From an uncultured Bacteroidales bacterium (GTDB taxonomy: Bacteria > Bacteroidota > Bacteroidia > Bacteroidales > P3): 37,488 nt of DNA. The stretch is taken from assembly GCA_900315335.1 (NCBI GenBank), contig OMYR01000047.1, positions 1 through 37,488 of the forward strand. The letters are read 5' to 3'. Made by a program: the position numbers and the translations under genes. Below the pieces are notes generated by a model. The model had not been told where the DNA came from, made no database searches, and saw only the letters and a list, made by a program, of their open reading frames with translations. Position 1 is the first letter of the stretch, and the number at the start of each line of letters is the position of its first letter. This document shows positions 1 through 7,990 of the stretch, piece after piece.

Positions 1-81
1 TACGGCTTTAGGGATCAACGATATTTTGAACTAAGACTGTATGCACTGCATGACTGCTGTATCACTCGAAATGTCGGATGA
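1..81 (+). CDS. C-terminal tail of an upstream gene, or upstream part of the frameshifted next gene (partial)
   Basis: Reading frame 1 is open from the window edge to a TGA at 79-81 and encodes 26 residues containing YFELRLYALHDCCITRN. The following ORF starts with ATG at 78, so stop and start overlap as ATGA. Two readings are possible. It may be the end of a separate upstream gene that is translationally coupled to the next. Alternatively, one GmrSD-type protein may have been split by a one-base change, because the charged, helical text reads on naturally into the next ORF (NHRKDVQSLF). Frame 3, used by the next gene, has a stop at 54-56, so that gene cannot simply extend upstream in its own frame. 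Only the 81 bases inside the window can be judged. Confidence 0.5.
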   Translation, partial: YGFRDQRYFELRLYALHDCCITRNVG

Positions 82-1097
82 ACCATAGAAAAGATGTACA
101 ATCGTTATTTCAAACAAAGAATGTAATGGGACTGTTAATTTCCACTTATTATAGTTCTAAATCACAAGAAAACGAAACATTATCTTATGCTAAATTTAGA
201 GAATACTTCCTTAGTTCGCAAAAGTCAATTGACGCAAAAAATACTTTTGGCGACCTCAGACACTTGCAAAAAAAATTTGAGGACGCATTCAACAATCCTA
301 TCGTTTATAATAAAGTTGGTGCTATAATAAGGATTATAAATGATAAAGACGCTTTCATTCGAGGGTATTTTAATAATAACCCAATTATTTCTTTTGACGA
401 TTTGGACAGATATTATAAATGGGCTTTTATAGAACTGACTCATAAAGAAATCATAGAGAACAATCAAAACAAATTTGACGAAAAATTTAATGATATCTTA
501 AAAGTATTGGAAAATAACAATTTATATAATGAAAATCCTGAAACTGCTTTTAGGCTTTTACTTAGACTTAATATAGATGAAGACAATAAACAGGAGGACG
601 GCAAAGGCAGAAGATTTGATTTTTCTATCTGGGATAATGGTAGCAGAGGCCGATCATTGGAACATATCTATCCTAAATCCAAAGTATGGCATAATGAAAA
701 AAACGGAGACTCTGTTATAATAATGGACGGCAATGGAGAAATCTGTGATGATTCTGTAAAACAAGATGATTCTTCATATATAAGTAGAGAGTCTTGTGAG
801 TATAAACAGACAAAGACAGTTGCAAGTGAACATTCCATTGGTAATTTGGTGTTACTATATAAAGACGACAACTCTGCCTTTAATAACAGTTCTTTTGAGG
901 AAAAGAAAAGTCTATTCTTTAATCTGTTCTTTAAAAAGAATGTTGATAAAAAGAAAGATATTTTCAAAAGCAGACATTTACTACATACGATATATAAATT
1001 TGCATACTCTGAATGGAAAGGCGAACAGATAGCAAAAAACAAATATGAAACATTAGAGGAATTTACAAAATATTATAAAGAATATTATGAAAAATAA
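78..1097 (+). CDS. DUF1524 (HNH-like) protein, C-terminal part of a GmrSD-type DUF262 nuclease
   Basis: The 339-residue product carries the DUF1524 signature of GmrSD-family type IV restriction enzymes: SLEHIYPKS at residues 193-201, then HSIGNLVLL at 252-260, followed by an Asn-rich stretch and a Lys-rich helix. The histidine in LEHI and the Asn/His of the second motif form the HNH-like metal site in this family. The N-terminal DUF262 NTPase domain (QR.Y.W and DGQQR motifs) that normally precedes DUF1524 in one chain is absent. It is either in the upstream reading frame (see 1-81) or truly missing. The gene overlaps the next DUF262 gene by 11 bp, so the two are very likely co-translated. The expected role is NTP-dependent cleavage of foreign, often modified, DNA. 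The family call is firm, but whether the gene is intact is uncertain. Confidence 0.75.
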   Translation: MNHRKDVQSLFQTKNVMGLLISTYYSSKSQENETLSYAKFREYFLSSQKSIDAKNTFGDLRHLQKKFEDAFNNPIVYNKVGAIIRIINDKDAFIRGYFNNNPIISFDDLDRYYKWAFIELTHKEIIENNQNKFDEKFNDILKVLENNNLYNENPETAFRLLLRLNIDEDNKQEDGKGRRFDFSIWDNGSRGRSLEHIYPKSKVWHNEKNGDSVIIMDGNGEICDDSVKQDDSSYISRESCEYKQTKTVASEHSIGNLVLLYKDDNSAFNNSSFEEKKSLFFNLFFKKNVDKKKDIFKSRHLLHTIYKFAYSEWKGEQIAKNKYETLEEFTKYYKEYYEK

Positions 1098-3378
1098 GAT
1101 AAATTTCATCACCGGGAAAACATACACATTGGCTGAACTGTTTTCCGAAGAAAGACAAATTATTATTCCTGATTTACAGCGCGATTATTGTTGGGGAAAT
1201 GATAATAACACTAAGGCCTCCGGAAAAGGAGAATTAGTTTCTGACTTTGTTTGTAACTTGATACTGCAGTTTATAGACGAAGATAAGAAATCATTGAATT
1301 TAGGTTTGCTTTATGGTTACGAAATTCCTGCAAATCATATTCAACTATGTGATGGTCAGCAACGCATTACCACTTTATTTCTGTTATTGGGTATAATAAA
1401 TAAACGCACAAATAACACATTCCGACAACATTTGATTTCTGATTTTGAATATAAATATGATGACAAAGAACCATATTTGAAGTACTCTATCAGAGAATCG
1501 TCCCTATACTTTTTGAGTGATTTGGTATGTAAGTTTTTTACAAAAAATACAGATAATATAGAGAAAATTAAAAGTGCAGATTGGTATTTTCGAGATTATG
1601 ATTTGGACCCGAGTATCCAAAGTATGATTAAAGCTCTTAGTGTAATAGAAAAACTACTTAATGAAAACGAACTTAATTTAAAAGAATTTGGAGACTGGTT
1701 GCTTCATAAACTTACATTTATGTATGTTGATATGGAAAACCGCAAAAATGGAGAAGAAACTTTTGTTATCATAAACACTACCGGAGAGCCACTTTCTGCT
1801 ACAGAAAATCTAAAACCATTGATTATAAAATCTGAAATAAATAAAGGTATTACAAATGTTGCTGAACAATGGGAAGAGATTGAAACTTGGTTTTGGAAAC
1901 ACCGAGCAGGTGATAATGACACTGCCGATGCTGGGTTTAATGAATTTCTTAGATGGGTAACGATACTAACTTCTGATGAAAATGAAGTACAAGAAATTCT
2001 TGATAAAGGAACATATACTTTTCCTGTAAAGAGTGTGTCTTTTAAAGAGATATATTCTTATTGGCAATCACTTGTTTTTTTATTTGAAAATTGGGAATTT
2101 AAAAATCGTTTAAAAAAAGAATTTCTTTCTCCTGCCACTTCTGAGGGAATAAATAAAATAGACTGTTTTGAGTTATTGCCATTGATAGAATATTGCACAA
2201 CTCATAAAGTGAATGACGATAACCAAAACCTTTATCGCTTGTATATGTTTCTTCATAATCTTACAAAAGTAAGTAATGTTAGTAAAAATCCTGCTGATTT
2301 GGTCTATGATGCCATACAAATAGCCAAGAATTGTGAAGATATAATAGAACTGACAGATAAAGATTTAAATATTTCACGCACCTTGTTATCTGACGAAGAA
2401 AAAAAGAAATTGTCTATTCTTAAGGAGAATATTGATAATCGCAAAAAGATTGAAGAGCCGTTTTGGAAAGCACAAAGTTATTCAGTTGAAAGCCATAAAA
2501 TATGGAGCGGTGAAATATTGCCTCTCATAGAGTGGTCTTATGATAATGATGGAAACTTTGACATAAATTTATTTAATGAATATCTCAAAAAGTTTGATGA
2601 AACTTTTGAAGGAAAGTGTGATGCTAATATTGATAATGTTCGTCGTGCCCTGTTAACAAGAAATCTGAAAGAGTATCCAAGAATTTTCAGAGGTGCCACA
2701 AACTGGTCGTTTGCTTGGAAATGGAGCGATTGGCAAACACTTATAAACGACAATAAGCAGGAGTTTAAGTCTTTCTTTGATGATTTAATAGGTGGTATTA
2801 CTTTTGAACAGATGATTGAGCAATATCCAAAAGAAAATTATTTGGCGGAATTTGTAAAAGACCCAGAATTTATGAAATATTGTGAATATAAAAATTTACA
2901 AAAGTATAACGACTCTTGGTATTTAATGAATGGTGCAAAATGGTCTGGAAATCATATTAATATCCATACTTATAAATATCATTTATATTTAAACAACAAT
3001 AAAAAAGAATTTGAAGGCTGGGATATTAATCAGTTATGGGAAAAAGAGAATACTTGCGTGTTTTATGACCAAAAACATAGTAAAGAGCCTTATGTATCCA
3101 TTGATATTATATGGAATGCCGGTAAAAACAATAGTGAAGTAGAAATTGATTTGTTTATGAAGCCTACTGATAATGCGGCAGTGGCTGAATCGGCAAAGCA
3201 AAAACTCAAATCTATTGCAGAAAGTTTGGATTATAAATGGAACGAAGATTCAATGAGGTATGTTAAATACATTGATATAATAGCAAACGAAGCTGAACTA
3301 TACGCTATAATTGATAAAGAATGTGAGCAAATATTGACGAATACTGAATTATGTAATGATAGTATCGAGCAACTTTAA
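1087..3378 (+). CDS. DUF262 domain protein, GmrS-like NTPase partner
   Basis: The 763-residue protein begins with a clear DUF262 (ParB/sulfiredoxin-like) domain: PDLQRDYCWG near residues 28-37, LCDGQQRITTL at 87-97 and GEETFVIINTTGEPLS at 222-237. These are the nucleotide-binding and hydrolysis motifs of GmrS-type subunits. About 400 further residues follow, rich in Trp, Tyr and charged residues, in which I do not recognise an HNH/DUF1524 signature. This protein therefore looks like the NTPase/sensor subunit and the preceding gene the nuclease. The start ATG lies inside the end of the preceding gene (11-bp overlap), which indicates one operon. The most likely role is antiphage or anti-plasmid restriction. 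The exact target is unknown, and the C-terminal half could define a distinct subfamily. Confidence 0.75.
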   Translation: MKNKINFITGKTYTLAELFSEERQIIIPDLQRDYCWGNDNNTKASGKGELVSDFVCNLILQFIDEDKKSLNLGLLYGYEIPANHIQLCDGQQRITTLFLLLGIINKRTNNTFRQHLISDFEYKYDDKEPYLKYSIRESSLYFLSDLVCKFFTKNTDNIEKIKSADWYFRDYDLDPSIQSMIKALSVIEKLLNENELNLKEFGDWLLHKLTFMYVDMENRKNGEETFVIINTTGEPLSATENLKPLIIKSEINKGITNVAEQWEEIETWFWKHRAGDNDTADAGFNEFLRWVTILTSDENEVQEILDKGTYTFPVKSVSFKEIYSYWQSLVFLFENWEFKNRLKKEFLSPATSEGINKIDCFELLPLIEYCTTHKVNDDNQNLYRLYMFLHNLTKVSNVSKNPADLVYDAIQIAKNCEDIIELTDKDLNISRTLLSDEEKKKLSILKENIDNRKKIEEPFWKAQSYSVESHKIWSGEILPLIEWSYDNDGNFDINLFNEYLKKFDETFEGKCDANIDNVRRALLTRNLKEYPRIFRGATNWSFAWKWSDWQTLINDNKQEFKSFFDDLIGGITFEQMIEQYPKENYLAEFVKDPEFMKYCEYKNLQKYNDSWYLMNGAKWSGNHINIHTYKYHLYLNNNKKEFEGWDINQLWEKENTCVFYDQKHSKEPYVSIDIIWNAGKNNSEVEIDLFMKPTDNAAVAESAKQKLKSIAESLDYKWNEDSMRYVKYIDIIANEAELYAIIDKECEQILTNTELCNDSIEQL

Positions 3379-3404
3379 CAATAAAAAAAACGAACGAAAA
3401 TTAC

Positions 3405-3462
3405 ATTGCTGTTCGGCAAACTTAATAGGACGCTTATCCAATAGTTTTATTCGGACAGCAAT
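3405..3462. terminator. Possible bidirectional stem-loop between convergent genes
   Basis: An 11-bp stem with one G-T type mismatch forms between 3405-3415 (ATTGCTGTTCG) and 3452-3462 (CGGACAGCAAT), with a 36-base loop. It sits in the 89-bp gap between two convergent genes, where a shared terminator is expected. The long loop and the lack of a strong T-run make this only a plausible call. Confidence 0.35.
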
Positions 3463-3467
3463 TCCTC

Positions 3468-4391
3468 TTAATATATCCTTTTAACGATATAAGGCCCCAA
3501 AATCTTGGTCAAACCATACGGCACAAGTTTCCATAACTTATACAAAAACTTGTTATCACGAAGATTTTTTCGCTTCCGACTATACGACCAATACAAAGCA
3601 ATCTCTTCGCCGTCGAATTGTCGTTTGTAATCATGTACAGACGAATTACGGGTACTCCTGCCAAAAGAATAATACACGGCGTTACTCTTCTTTGCAAAAG
3701 CAATCATAGAATTGTGCAAAGCGTATGATACGTAATATTTGTTGTAATCTTTCAGTGTTGCAAACAGTTCATTGGCAAAAATATCATCGGTTATTTTGTT
3801 AAGCGTTGCACCACCTACAATTTTGCCGTCCCTATACGCCACAAAAACTGTCGTTTTGCTTGTCTTCACTTGACGTTTGACAATATTTTTACTTGTCGGG
3901 GCTATGGCGATTTCGTTCATTCTTCGCACATAAGCGTGGTAGAAATCATTTATAAGACGTTTAGTCGTACCGCTTTTTACAATCACCCTTTCTTTTTCAG
4001 CTTTGTTTATCTTTCTATTTACATTGGAAGAAAACAATTCGGATATATCATTTTTCGCCGATATATCTTTCCAAATAAATAATTTATCGGAATAAATGTA
4101 TGGGGAATGTGCTGCCGTATCGCGTATTTCCCATGGCTTTTTGCTTGTGGAAATTACGTTTCCCTCTTCCGTTTCAAAAAGCATAAAAGGAGCGTTTTTT
4201 CTGTCTGTTGGTTTGCTTTCCAAGATACCTAACGACAGATAAGGCATAGATACATAGAATTTGCCGCATTTACACATCAAAATAGTCTTACGCAGACCGT
4301 CTTTTGTGGTATATGGTATGCGTAAGACTTTTTTTGAATGTACTTGTTCAAAATCTTTTATAAACTCGCTTGCGTCTGCAAATTCTATCAT
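3468..4391 (-). CDS. FemAB/GNAT-like aminoacyl- or acyltransferase, candidate VimA-type protein
   Basis: The 307-residue product has the C-terminal half of the FemAB/BioF2-like GNAT fold: VFVAYRDGKIVGGATL, then a helix (YYVSYALHNSMIAFAKK), then YYSFGRSTRNSSVHDYKRQF, which matches the conserved 'F.FGRS......FK..F' block. Such enzymes transfer amino acids from aminoacyl-tRNA, or acyl groups, to cell-wall or sugar amines. I chose the ATG at 4391. The longer frame begins with TTG at 4436 and would overlap wbpB by 41 bp, whereas 4391 leaves a 4-bp gap. The partner wbpB makes a diamino-uronate sugar precursor, so this enzyme probably decorates that sugar, as proposed for VimA of Porphyromonas in the Wbp/Vim pathway. 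The family is seen in the sequence; the VimA-like role is inferred from context. Confidence 0.6.
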   Translation of the reverse strand: MIEFADASEFIKDFEQVHSKKVLRIPYTTKDGLRKTILMCKCGKFYVSMPYLSLGILESKPTDRKNAPFMLFETEEGNVISTSKKPWEIRDTAAHSPYIYSDKLFIWKDISAKNDISELFSSNVNRKINKAEKERVIVKSGTTKRLINDFYHAYVRRMNEIAIAPTSKNIVKRQVKTSKTTVFVAYRDGKIVGGATLNKITDDIFANELFATLKDYNKYYVSYALHNSMIAFAKKSNAVYYSFGRSTRNSSVHDYKRQFDGEEIALYWSYSRKRKNLRDNKFLYKLWKLVPYGLTKILGPYIVKRIY

Positions 4392-4395
4392 AGTT

Positions 4396-5367
4396 TTACA
4401 TATTGAACGGATGAGGTACGCACTCCAATCGGGCAAGTGGGTGATAATCGCCTTTCAATCCGATAGGAGTTGTATTTCTTATTGCGGAAACGATTTCTAT
4501 ACACGAACGAGCATCTTCCAAACCGAAGCCGTTACCTGCAAGAATATGTTTATAACTCTCAGTATGCAGTTCGGTAAATCCGCCCGAGAACTCTATTTCT
4601 TCGTTACCGCAAGTAATTTTTCTAAATGTTCTTTTACCTTCTTGTCTTGCTTCTTGCGGTAAAGTATCTGCATTTATGGAAAGGAAATATCTTACTCTTG
4701 CACGCTCAAATCCCAAGAAACCTGCCACTCTATCGTGTGTAGCAACATGGACGATGTTTTGCTGACATTTACCAAAGATAAAGCCAAGCATATCATAGAA
4801 ATGAACACCGATATTGGTTGCAACGCCACCCGATTTGCTTACATCGCCTTTCCAAGAAGTGTAATACCAAAGACCTCGTGAGGTTATATAAGTCAAATCG
4901 ACGTCAAAAATCTTATCTTTCGGGGCAGCATCGATTTTTTTCTTCCACTCGATTATTGCAGGGTGCAGACGAAGTTGCAGGATATTATTGACTTTGTGTC
5001 CAGTCTCTTTTTCCAATTGTTCCAAAGCGTCAATATTCCAAGGATTCAATACTATTGGTTTTTCGCAAATGACATCGCAATCATTTTTCAAGCCAAAACG
5101 TATATGAGAATCGTGCAGATAATTAGGAGTGCAGACCGTAACGTAATCCAAACGCTTGTCGGTACGTTTTATCTTATCAACAAAACGGTCGAAACGCTCA
5201 TACTCGGTATAAAATGAGCAATCGGGAAAATAACTATCCATAATACCGACGCTGTCGGACTTATCCAAAGCGACAACTAAGTTATTATCGGTTTCTTTTA
5301 TGGCTTTAAGATGTCGAGGAGCGATATAACCGCCTACACCTATGATTGCAAAATTTTTCTTTTTCAT
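4396..5367 (-). CDS. wbpB: WbpB/WlbA-type UDP-sugar 3-dehydrogenase (Gfo/Idh/MocA family)
   Basis: The 323-residue protein starts with a Rossmann nucleotide-binding loop (FAIIGVGGYIAPRHLKAI) and carries the family block VTVCTPNYLHDSHI, then DVICEKPIVLNPWNIDALEQ and LQLRLHPAI. The EKP motif holds the catalytic lysine. The 'NPWN.DAL....TG..VN.ILQLRLHPAI' text is characteristic of WbpB/WlbA, which oxidises C3 of UDP-GlcNAcA for conversion to the 3-amino sugar. The next enzymes in that route are a WbpE aminotransferase (not in the window) and a WbpD acetyltransferase (present at 16254-16850). wbpB is the first gene of a two-gene operon and has a good Bacteroidota promoter at 5432-5461. In this phylum the pathway supplies surface polysaccharide or the T9SS cargo-linking sugar. 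Confidence 0.85.
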   Translation of the reverse strand: MKKKNFAIIGVGGYIAPRHLKAIKETDNNLVVALDKSDSVGIMDSYFPDCSFYTEYERFDRFVDKIKRTDKRLDYVTVCTPNYLHDSHIRFGLKNDCDVICEKPIVLNPWNIDALEQLEKETGHKVNNILQLRLHPAIIEWKKKIDAAPKDKIFDVDLTYITSRGLWYYTSWKGDVSKSGGVATNIGVHFYDMLGFIFGKCQQNIVHVATHDRVAGFLGFERARVRYFLSINADTLPQEARQEGKRTFRKITCGNEEIEFSGGFTELHTESYKHILAGNGFGLEDARSCIEIVSAIRNTTPIGLKGDYHPLARLECVPHPFNM

Positions 5368-5431
5368 AGTTTTTTGTATTTTACAACAGTGCTTTTTTGT
5401 TATTAAGACAAACGTCGCACCTTTTAGGCTG

Positions 5432-5461
5432 CAAAGTTACAATTTTTGATTAATATTGCAA
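5432..5461 (-). promoter_or_regulatory. Bacteroidota-type promoter for wbpB
   Basis: On the minus strand TTG (5461-5459) is followed after 19 bp by TAACTTTG (5439-5432). This matches the phylum's -33 TTG / -7 TAnnTTTG consensus at its usual spacing. Transcription would start near 5425, about 58 bp before the wbpB ATG. The rest of the 345-bp gap (5368-5712) is AT-rich and holds only this promoter and the tRNA terminator. A short ORF there is not convincing. Confidence 0.7.
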
Positions 5462-5673
5462 TATAAACACGAATTAAATTAAGTTTTAGAGCAATAAATT
5501 TTGCGTTTTTAGTAATGGAAATTTTTATTTGTGAGTTGAAAATGATGATGACACTAACAAAATTACTTAGTATGTGAATTGCCAAAAGCAATGTATCAAA
5601 GTAATAAAACAAGATGTAAAATAAACAAAACAATTCGTCAAATAAGAAAAACGGATATAGAAACAACAAAATA

Positions 5674-5706
5674 AAAAGGCGTCATAACACTGCTATGACA
5701 CCTTTT
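5674..5706 (-). terminator. Rho-independent terminator of the tRNA operon
   Basis: A 13-bp stem (5694-5706 with 5674-5686, one G-U pair) closes a 7-base loop. Read on the minus strand it is followed by a T-rich tract. It lies 7 bp past the 3' end of tRNA-Arg, exactly where the three-tRNA transcript should end. Confidence 0.8.
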
Positions 5707-5712
5707 GTTTCG

Positions 5713-5786
5713 TGATCTAAGAAGGATTCGAACCTTCGACCTACTGCTTAGAAGGCAGTTGCTCTATCCAGCTGAGCTATTAGACC
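5713..5786 (-). tRNA. tRNA-Arg (anticodon UCU)
   Basis: A 74-base cloverleaf. The acceptor stem pairs GGTCTAA with TTAGATC, the D-arm contains AGCTCAGCTGG, the anticodon stem is ACTGC/GCAGT with loop CTTCTAA (anticodon TCT), and the T-arm contains GGTTCGAATCC. The discriminator base is A and CCA is not encoded. It is the last of three tandem tRNA genes. Confidence 0.93.
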
Positions 5787-5839
5787 ATTCCTTCTTTTCT
5801 TTAACTTAGAAAGTTCGTTTTCTTAGTTTTCAGTCTGAG

Positions 5840-5914
5840 TCGGGGTAGTAAGATTCGAACTTACGACCTCCACATCCCAAATGTGGCGCGATAACCGGAC
5901 TACGCTATACCCCG
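5840..5914 (-). tRNA. tRNA-Pro (anticodon UGG)
   Basis: A 75-base cloverleaf. The acceptor stem pairs CGGGGTA with TACCCCG, the anticodon stem CCACA/TGTGG encloses the loop TTTGGGA (anticodon TGG), and the T-loop is GTTCGAATC. The discriminator is A and CCA is not encoded. It is the middle gene of the tRNA cluster. Confidence 0.93.
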
Positions 5915-5942
5915 AATATATTTCCAAGACCTTTTCTTCTGG

Positions 5943-6030
5943 CGGAGAATGGGGGATTCGAACCCCCGGTACCCTAATCGGGTACGACAGTTTAGCAAAC
6001 TGTTGGTTTCAGCCACTCACCCAACTCTCC
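5943..6030 (-). tRNA. tRNA-Ser (anticodon GCU)
   Basis: An 88-base class II tRNA. The acceptor stem pairs GGAGAGT with ATTCTCC, the anticodon stem ACAGT/ACTGT encloses loop TTGCTAA (anticodon GCT), and the long variable arm GTACCC/GGGTAC is typical of tRNA-Ser. The T-arm is GGGGGTTCGAATCCCCC and the discriminator is G. It is the first gene of the tRNA cluster and is preceded by a promoter at 6051-6081. Confidence 0.93.
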
Positions 6031-6050
6031 GTATGGCTGATTTGAGATTG

Positions 6051-6081
6051 CAAAATTACAACCTTTTTGATTATGCACCAA
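6051..6081 (-). promoter_or_regulatory. Promoter of the tRNA cluster
   Basis: On the minus strand TTG (6081-6079) is followed after 20 bp by TAATTTTG (6058-6051), the Bacteroidota consensus at good spacing. The start site would be near 6045, about 15 bp before tRNA-Ser. Confidence 0.7.
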
Positions 6082-6346
6082 CTTTTTTGGGATATTTTTT
6101 AGTTTTATTTTCTATCAGTTAGAGAATATACCCTGATTATTAGCAAATTAATTATGCTATAATAACATAATTTTTTTGAAAATATTACAAAATTTTTCGT
6201 ATTTTCTCATCACAAAAACGAAGTTAAGTGAAAATAATTCACTTTTTATTAATTTTTTACGCTATATAAGTCTCATTAATTTTTTTCAAACAAATACAGT
6301 CTTTTGATAATAGAAGTCTCTTTCAGCGTAGTGATTTGAATAAATC

Positions 6347-6451
6347 AATGTTTAACAGCAGAAAAATAATGTGAGTGATTAATAAATTAGTGTTAAACAT
6401 CAGTAAAATAATCAGGGACACTATTTTACTAATATCACTGATTATTTTTAT
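6347..6451. repeat. 21-bp modular repeat array A (5 units)
   Basis: Five contiguous 21-bp units begin at 6347, 6368, 6389, 6410 and 6431. Each is a 5-bp half-site, a 3-bp core and an opposing 5-bp half-site, then an 8-bp AT spacer. The 13-bp parts are AATGT-TTA-ACAGC, AATGT-GAG-TGATT, AGTGT-TAA-ACATC, AATCA-GGG-ACACT and AATAT-CAC-TGATT. The array starts 29 bp past the stop of the TrmH-type gene. The rest of the 450-bp gap (6031-6480) is AT-rich, holds the tRNA promoter and a 7-bp stem at 6226-6244, and shows no gene. Confidence 0.85.
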
Positions 6452-6480
6452 GGTTTGAAATAAATACTTTTTACAGAGTA

Positions 6481-7017
6481 TTACAGATTTTTTATTTGCT
6501 TAAAAATTTCCCATAAAGTTATACCACAAGAAACGCTTACGTTAAACGAATGTTTTGTTCCTATCTGTGGGATTTCTATAACGTTATCACTTAAATCTAT
6601 CGCCTCTTGATTGACTCCCTCCACCTCATTGCCGAGAATTAAAGCGATAGGCGTCTGTTCAACTTTGAAATCTTGCAACATTATGGAGTTTTGCGTTTGT
6701 TCCAATGCTATCATTTGATAACCTTTTGCCTTCAAATCTTTAACGCAATCTATGGTTGAGGTGCAGTATTGCCAACTTACGCTCTCCGTTGCCCCAAGTG
6801 CCGTTTTGTTTATCTCTCTATGCGGTGGCGTTGCCGTAATTCCGCAAAGGTACAAGCCCTCCAAACGAAACGCATCGGCCGTACGAAACATCGAACCGAT
6901 ATTCGACATACTGCGAATGTTATCCAAAATCAATACAATAGGAGTTTTTTCTGAGGATTTGTATTGTTCAACCGATATTCGGTTCAACTGCTCCATTGAC
7001 AACTTCTTTCTTTCCAT
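6481..7017 (-). CDS. SpoU/TrmH-family RNA 2'-O-ribose methyltransferase
   Basis: The 178-residue protein has all three SPOUT motifs of the SpoU class: NIRSMSNIGSMFRTAD (motif 1, catalytic Arg and Asn), IALILGNEVEGV (motif 2) and IPQIGTKHSFNVSVSCGI (motif 3). Together these form the knotted SAM site. There is no N-terminal substrate-binding domain, so it is close to the minimal catalytic core. The target, a tRNA or rRNA ribose, cannot be told from the sequence. It follows the second GldN-like gene after 10 bp and is probably the last gene of that operon. Array A lies just downstream. Confidence 0.88.
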   Translation of the reverse strand: MERKKLSMEQLNRISVEQYKSSEKTPIVLILDNIRSMSNIGSMFRTADAFRLEGLYLCGITATPPHREINKTALGATESVSWQYCTSTIDCVKDLKAKGYQMIALEQTQNSIMLQDFKVEQTPIALILGNEVEGVNQEAIDLSDNVIEIPQIGTKHSFNVSVSCGITLWEIFKQIKNL

Positions 7018-7027
7018 ACTTAGTAGG

Positions 7028-7987
7028 TTAAAGTTTATTATTTCGTGAAATCCTTACGCCAAGTTGAGAAAATATTTTTTCGTCATAAGGATATAACGGC
7101 AAAAAATACTGAACTTTCTTTAATATTTCGAGATTGTATGGTTTTATCGACCAATTCTCCGCAATTCTTACCGCTGTCAAATCTTCGGGTGTCAAATCAG
7201 TGTAAGTGTTTATGAGTTTTTCATTTCCCGTTTGCTCATCTTCAACCATTGCAGTACCTTTCAAGACAAACAAATCGTCTATCTCTTTTGGCGAAGAGAA
7301 CTCACTGCCGTCTGAATGCAATACACGGATTTTTTTATTCTGAACATTGTCGAAAATACTTGCAGTAAATGGCATCTTTACGGGATATTTCAGTTCCAAA
7401 ACACTCAAAACCGTATCGGGAATGTCTATCGCATTTCTGTCTATCGGCTTTTTAGGATTGTCTTTCAAGGTATCTTTTGGAAAAATCCAAAAAAGCGGCA
7501 TCTGAACGGTATCCTTACCTTCTTCGCTAAACGATTTGTAATGGACAATATAAGGTTGATAGGCTATTACTTGCTTATCAATAGTCAAATTCTTGTAGTT
7601 GTATGTTACTGCTTCCTCAAAATCGTATGCAGATATGTAAGGAACGATAAAATCCAACACATTTTTTTTATCAACAATGTTACCGCACTTTTTCTCAAAG
7701 GCTATGATTTGGTTTATAATGGTGTCCAAATTCAATTCACGCTTTCTGTTGTCGTAAATCTTGACACGCTTTTCTTTTACTCCCTGCAAAATTATTTTTG
7801 CCAACTCTTCACGAAAATATCCGGTCAAATGCTCATATTTATTAGGGTTTAACGAATGAGATATTTCCCATTCGGGATTGAAAACACCTACTTTGTGAGT
7901 TTCGTATTCAATACTGTAATCGGCTTTTTGTGCATTCAAAGAAATTATTGCCGACAAGAGTAATATAATCAAAGATAACTTTTTCAT
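7028..7987 (-). CDS. GldN-like secreted protein, second of a tandem pair
   Basis: The 319-residue protein has a cleavable signal peptide (MKKLSLIILLLSAIISLNAQ). It has no other membrane segment, so it is periplasmic or outer-membrane associated. Two places match the GldN pattern 'aromatic-rich strand, K-I/V, Y/A..P': TYNYKNLTIDKQVIAYQP and VRIAENWSIKPY followed by KKVQYFLPLYP. GldN/PorN is a periplasmic ring component of the T9SS. The match is faint and the protein could be a divergent paralogue with another role. I chose the ATG at 7987 over a GTG one codon upstream. The gene abuts its upstream paralogue (3-bp gap), so they are co-translated. Confidence 0.45.
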   Translation of the reverse strand: MKKLSLIILLLSAIISLNAQKADYSIEYETHKVGVFNPEWEISHSLNPNKYEHLTGYFREELAKIILQGVKEKRVKIYDNRKRELNLDTIINQIIAFEKKCGNIVDKKNVLDFIVPYISAYDFEEAVTYNYKNLTIDKQVIAYQPYIVHYKSFSEEGKDTVQMPLFWIFPKDTLKDNPKKPIDRNAIDIPDTVLSVLELKYPVKMPFTASIFDNVQNKKIRVLHSDGSEFSSPKEIDDLFVLKGTAMVEDEQTGNEKLINTYTDLTPEDLTAVRIAENWSIKPYNLEILKKVQYFLPLYPYDEKIFSQLGVRISRNNKL

Positions 7988-7990
7988 CAC

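Noticed and set aside
1-3378. DUF262 region as part of a prophage or integrative element
   Set aside because: No integrase, transposase, att-like repeat or tRNA junction is seen in or next to this segment within the window.
4392-4436. Longer start (TTG at 4436) of the FemAB-like gene
   Set aside because: It would overlap wbpB by 41 bp and uses TTG, while the ATG at 4391 gives a clean 4-bp gap.
5424-5669. An 81-residue minus-strand ORF in the gap before wbpB
   Set aside because: It is low-complexity Phe/Leu/Ile text from AT-rich DNA, overlaps the wbpB promoter and the edge of the tRNA terminator, and matches no family.
5943-6030. tRNA-Ser near the VimA-like gene as a dedicated seryl donor
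   Set aside because: It is in an ordinary three-tRNA cluster with its own promoter and terminator and has normal class II features, so nearness is likely chance.
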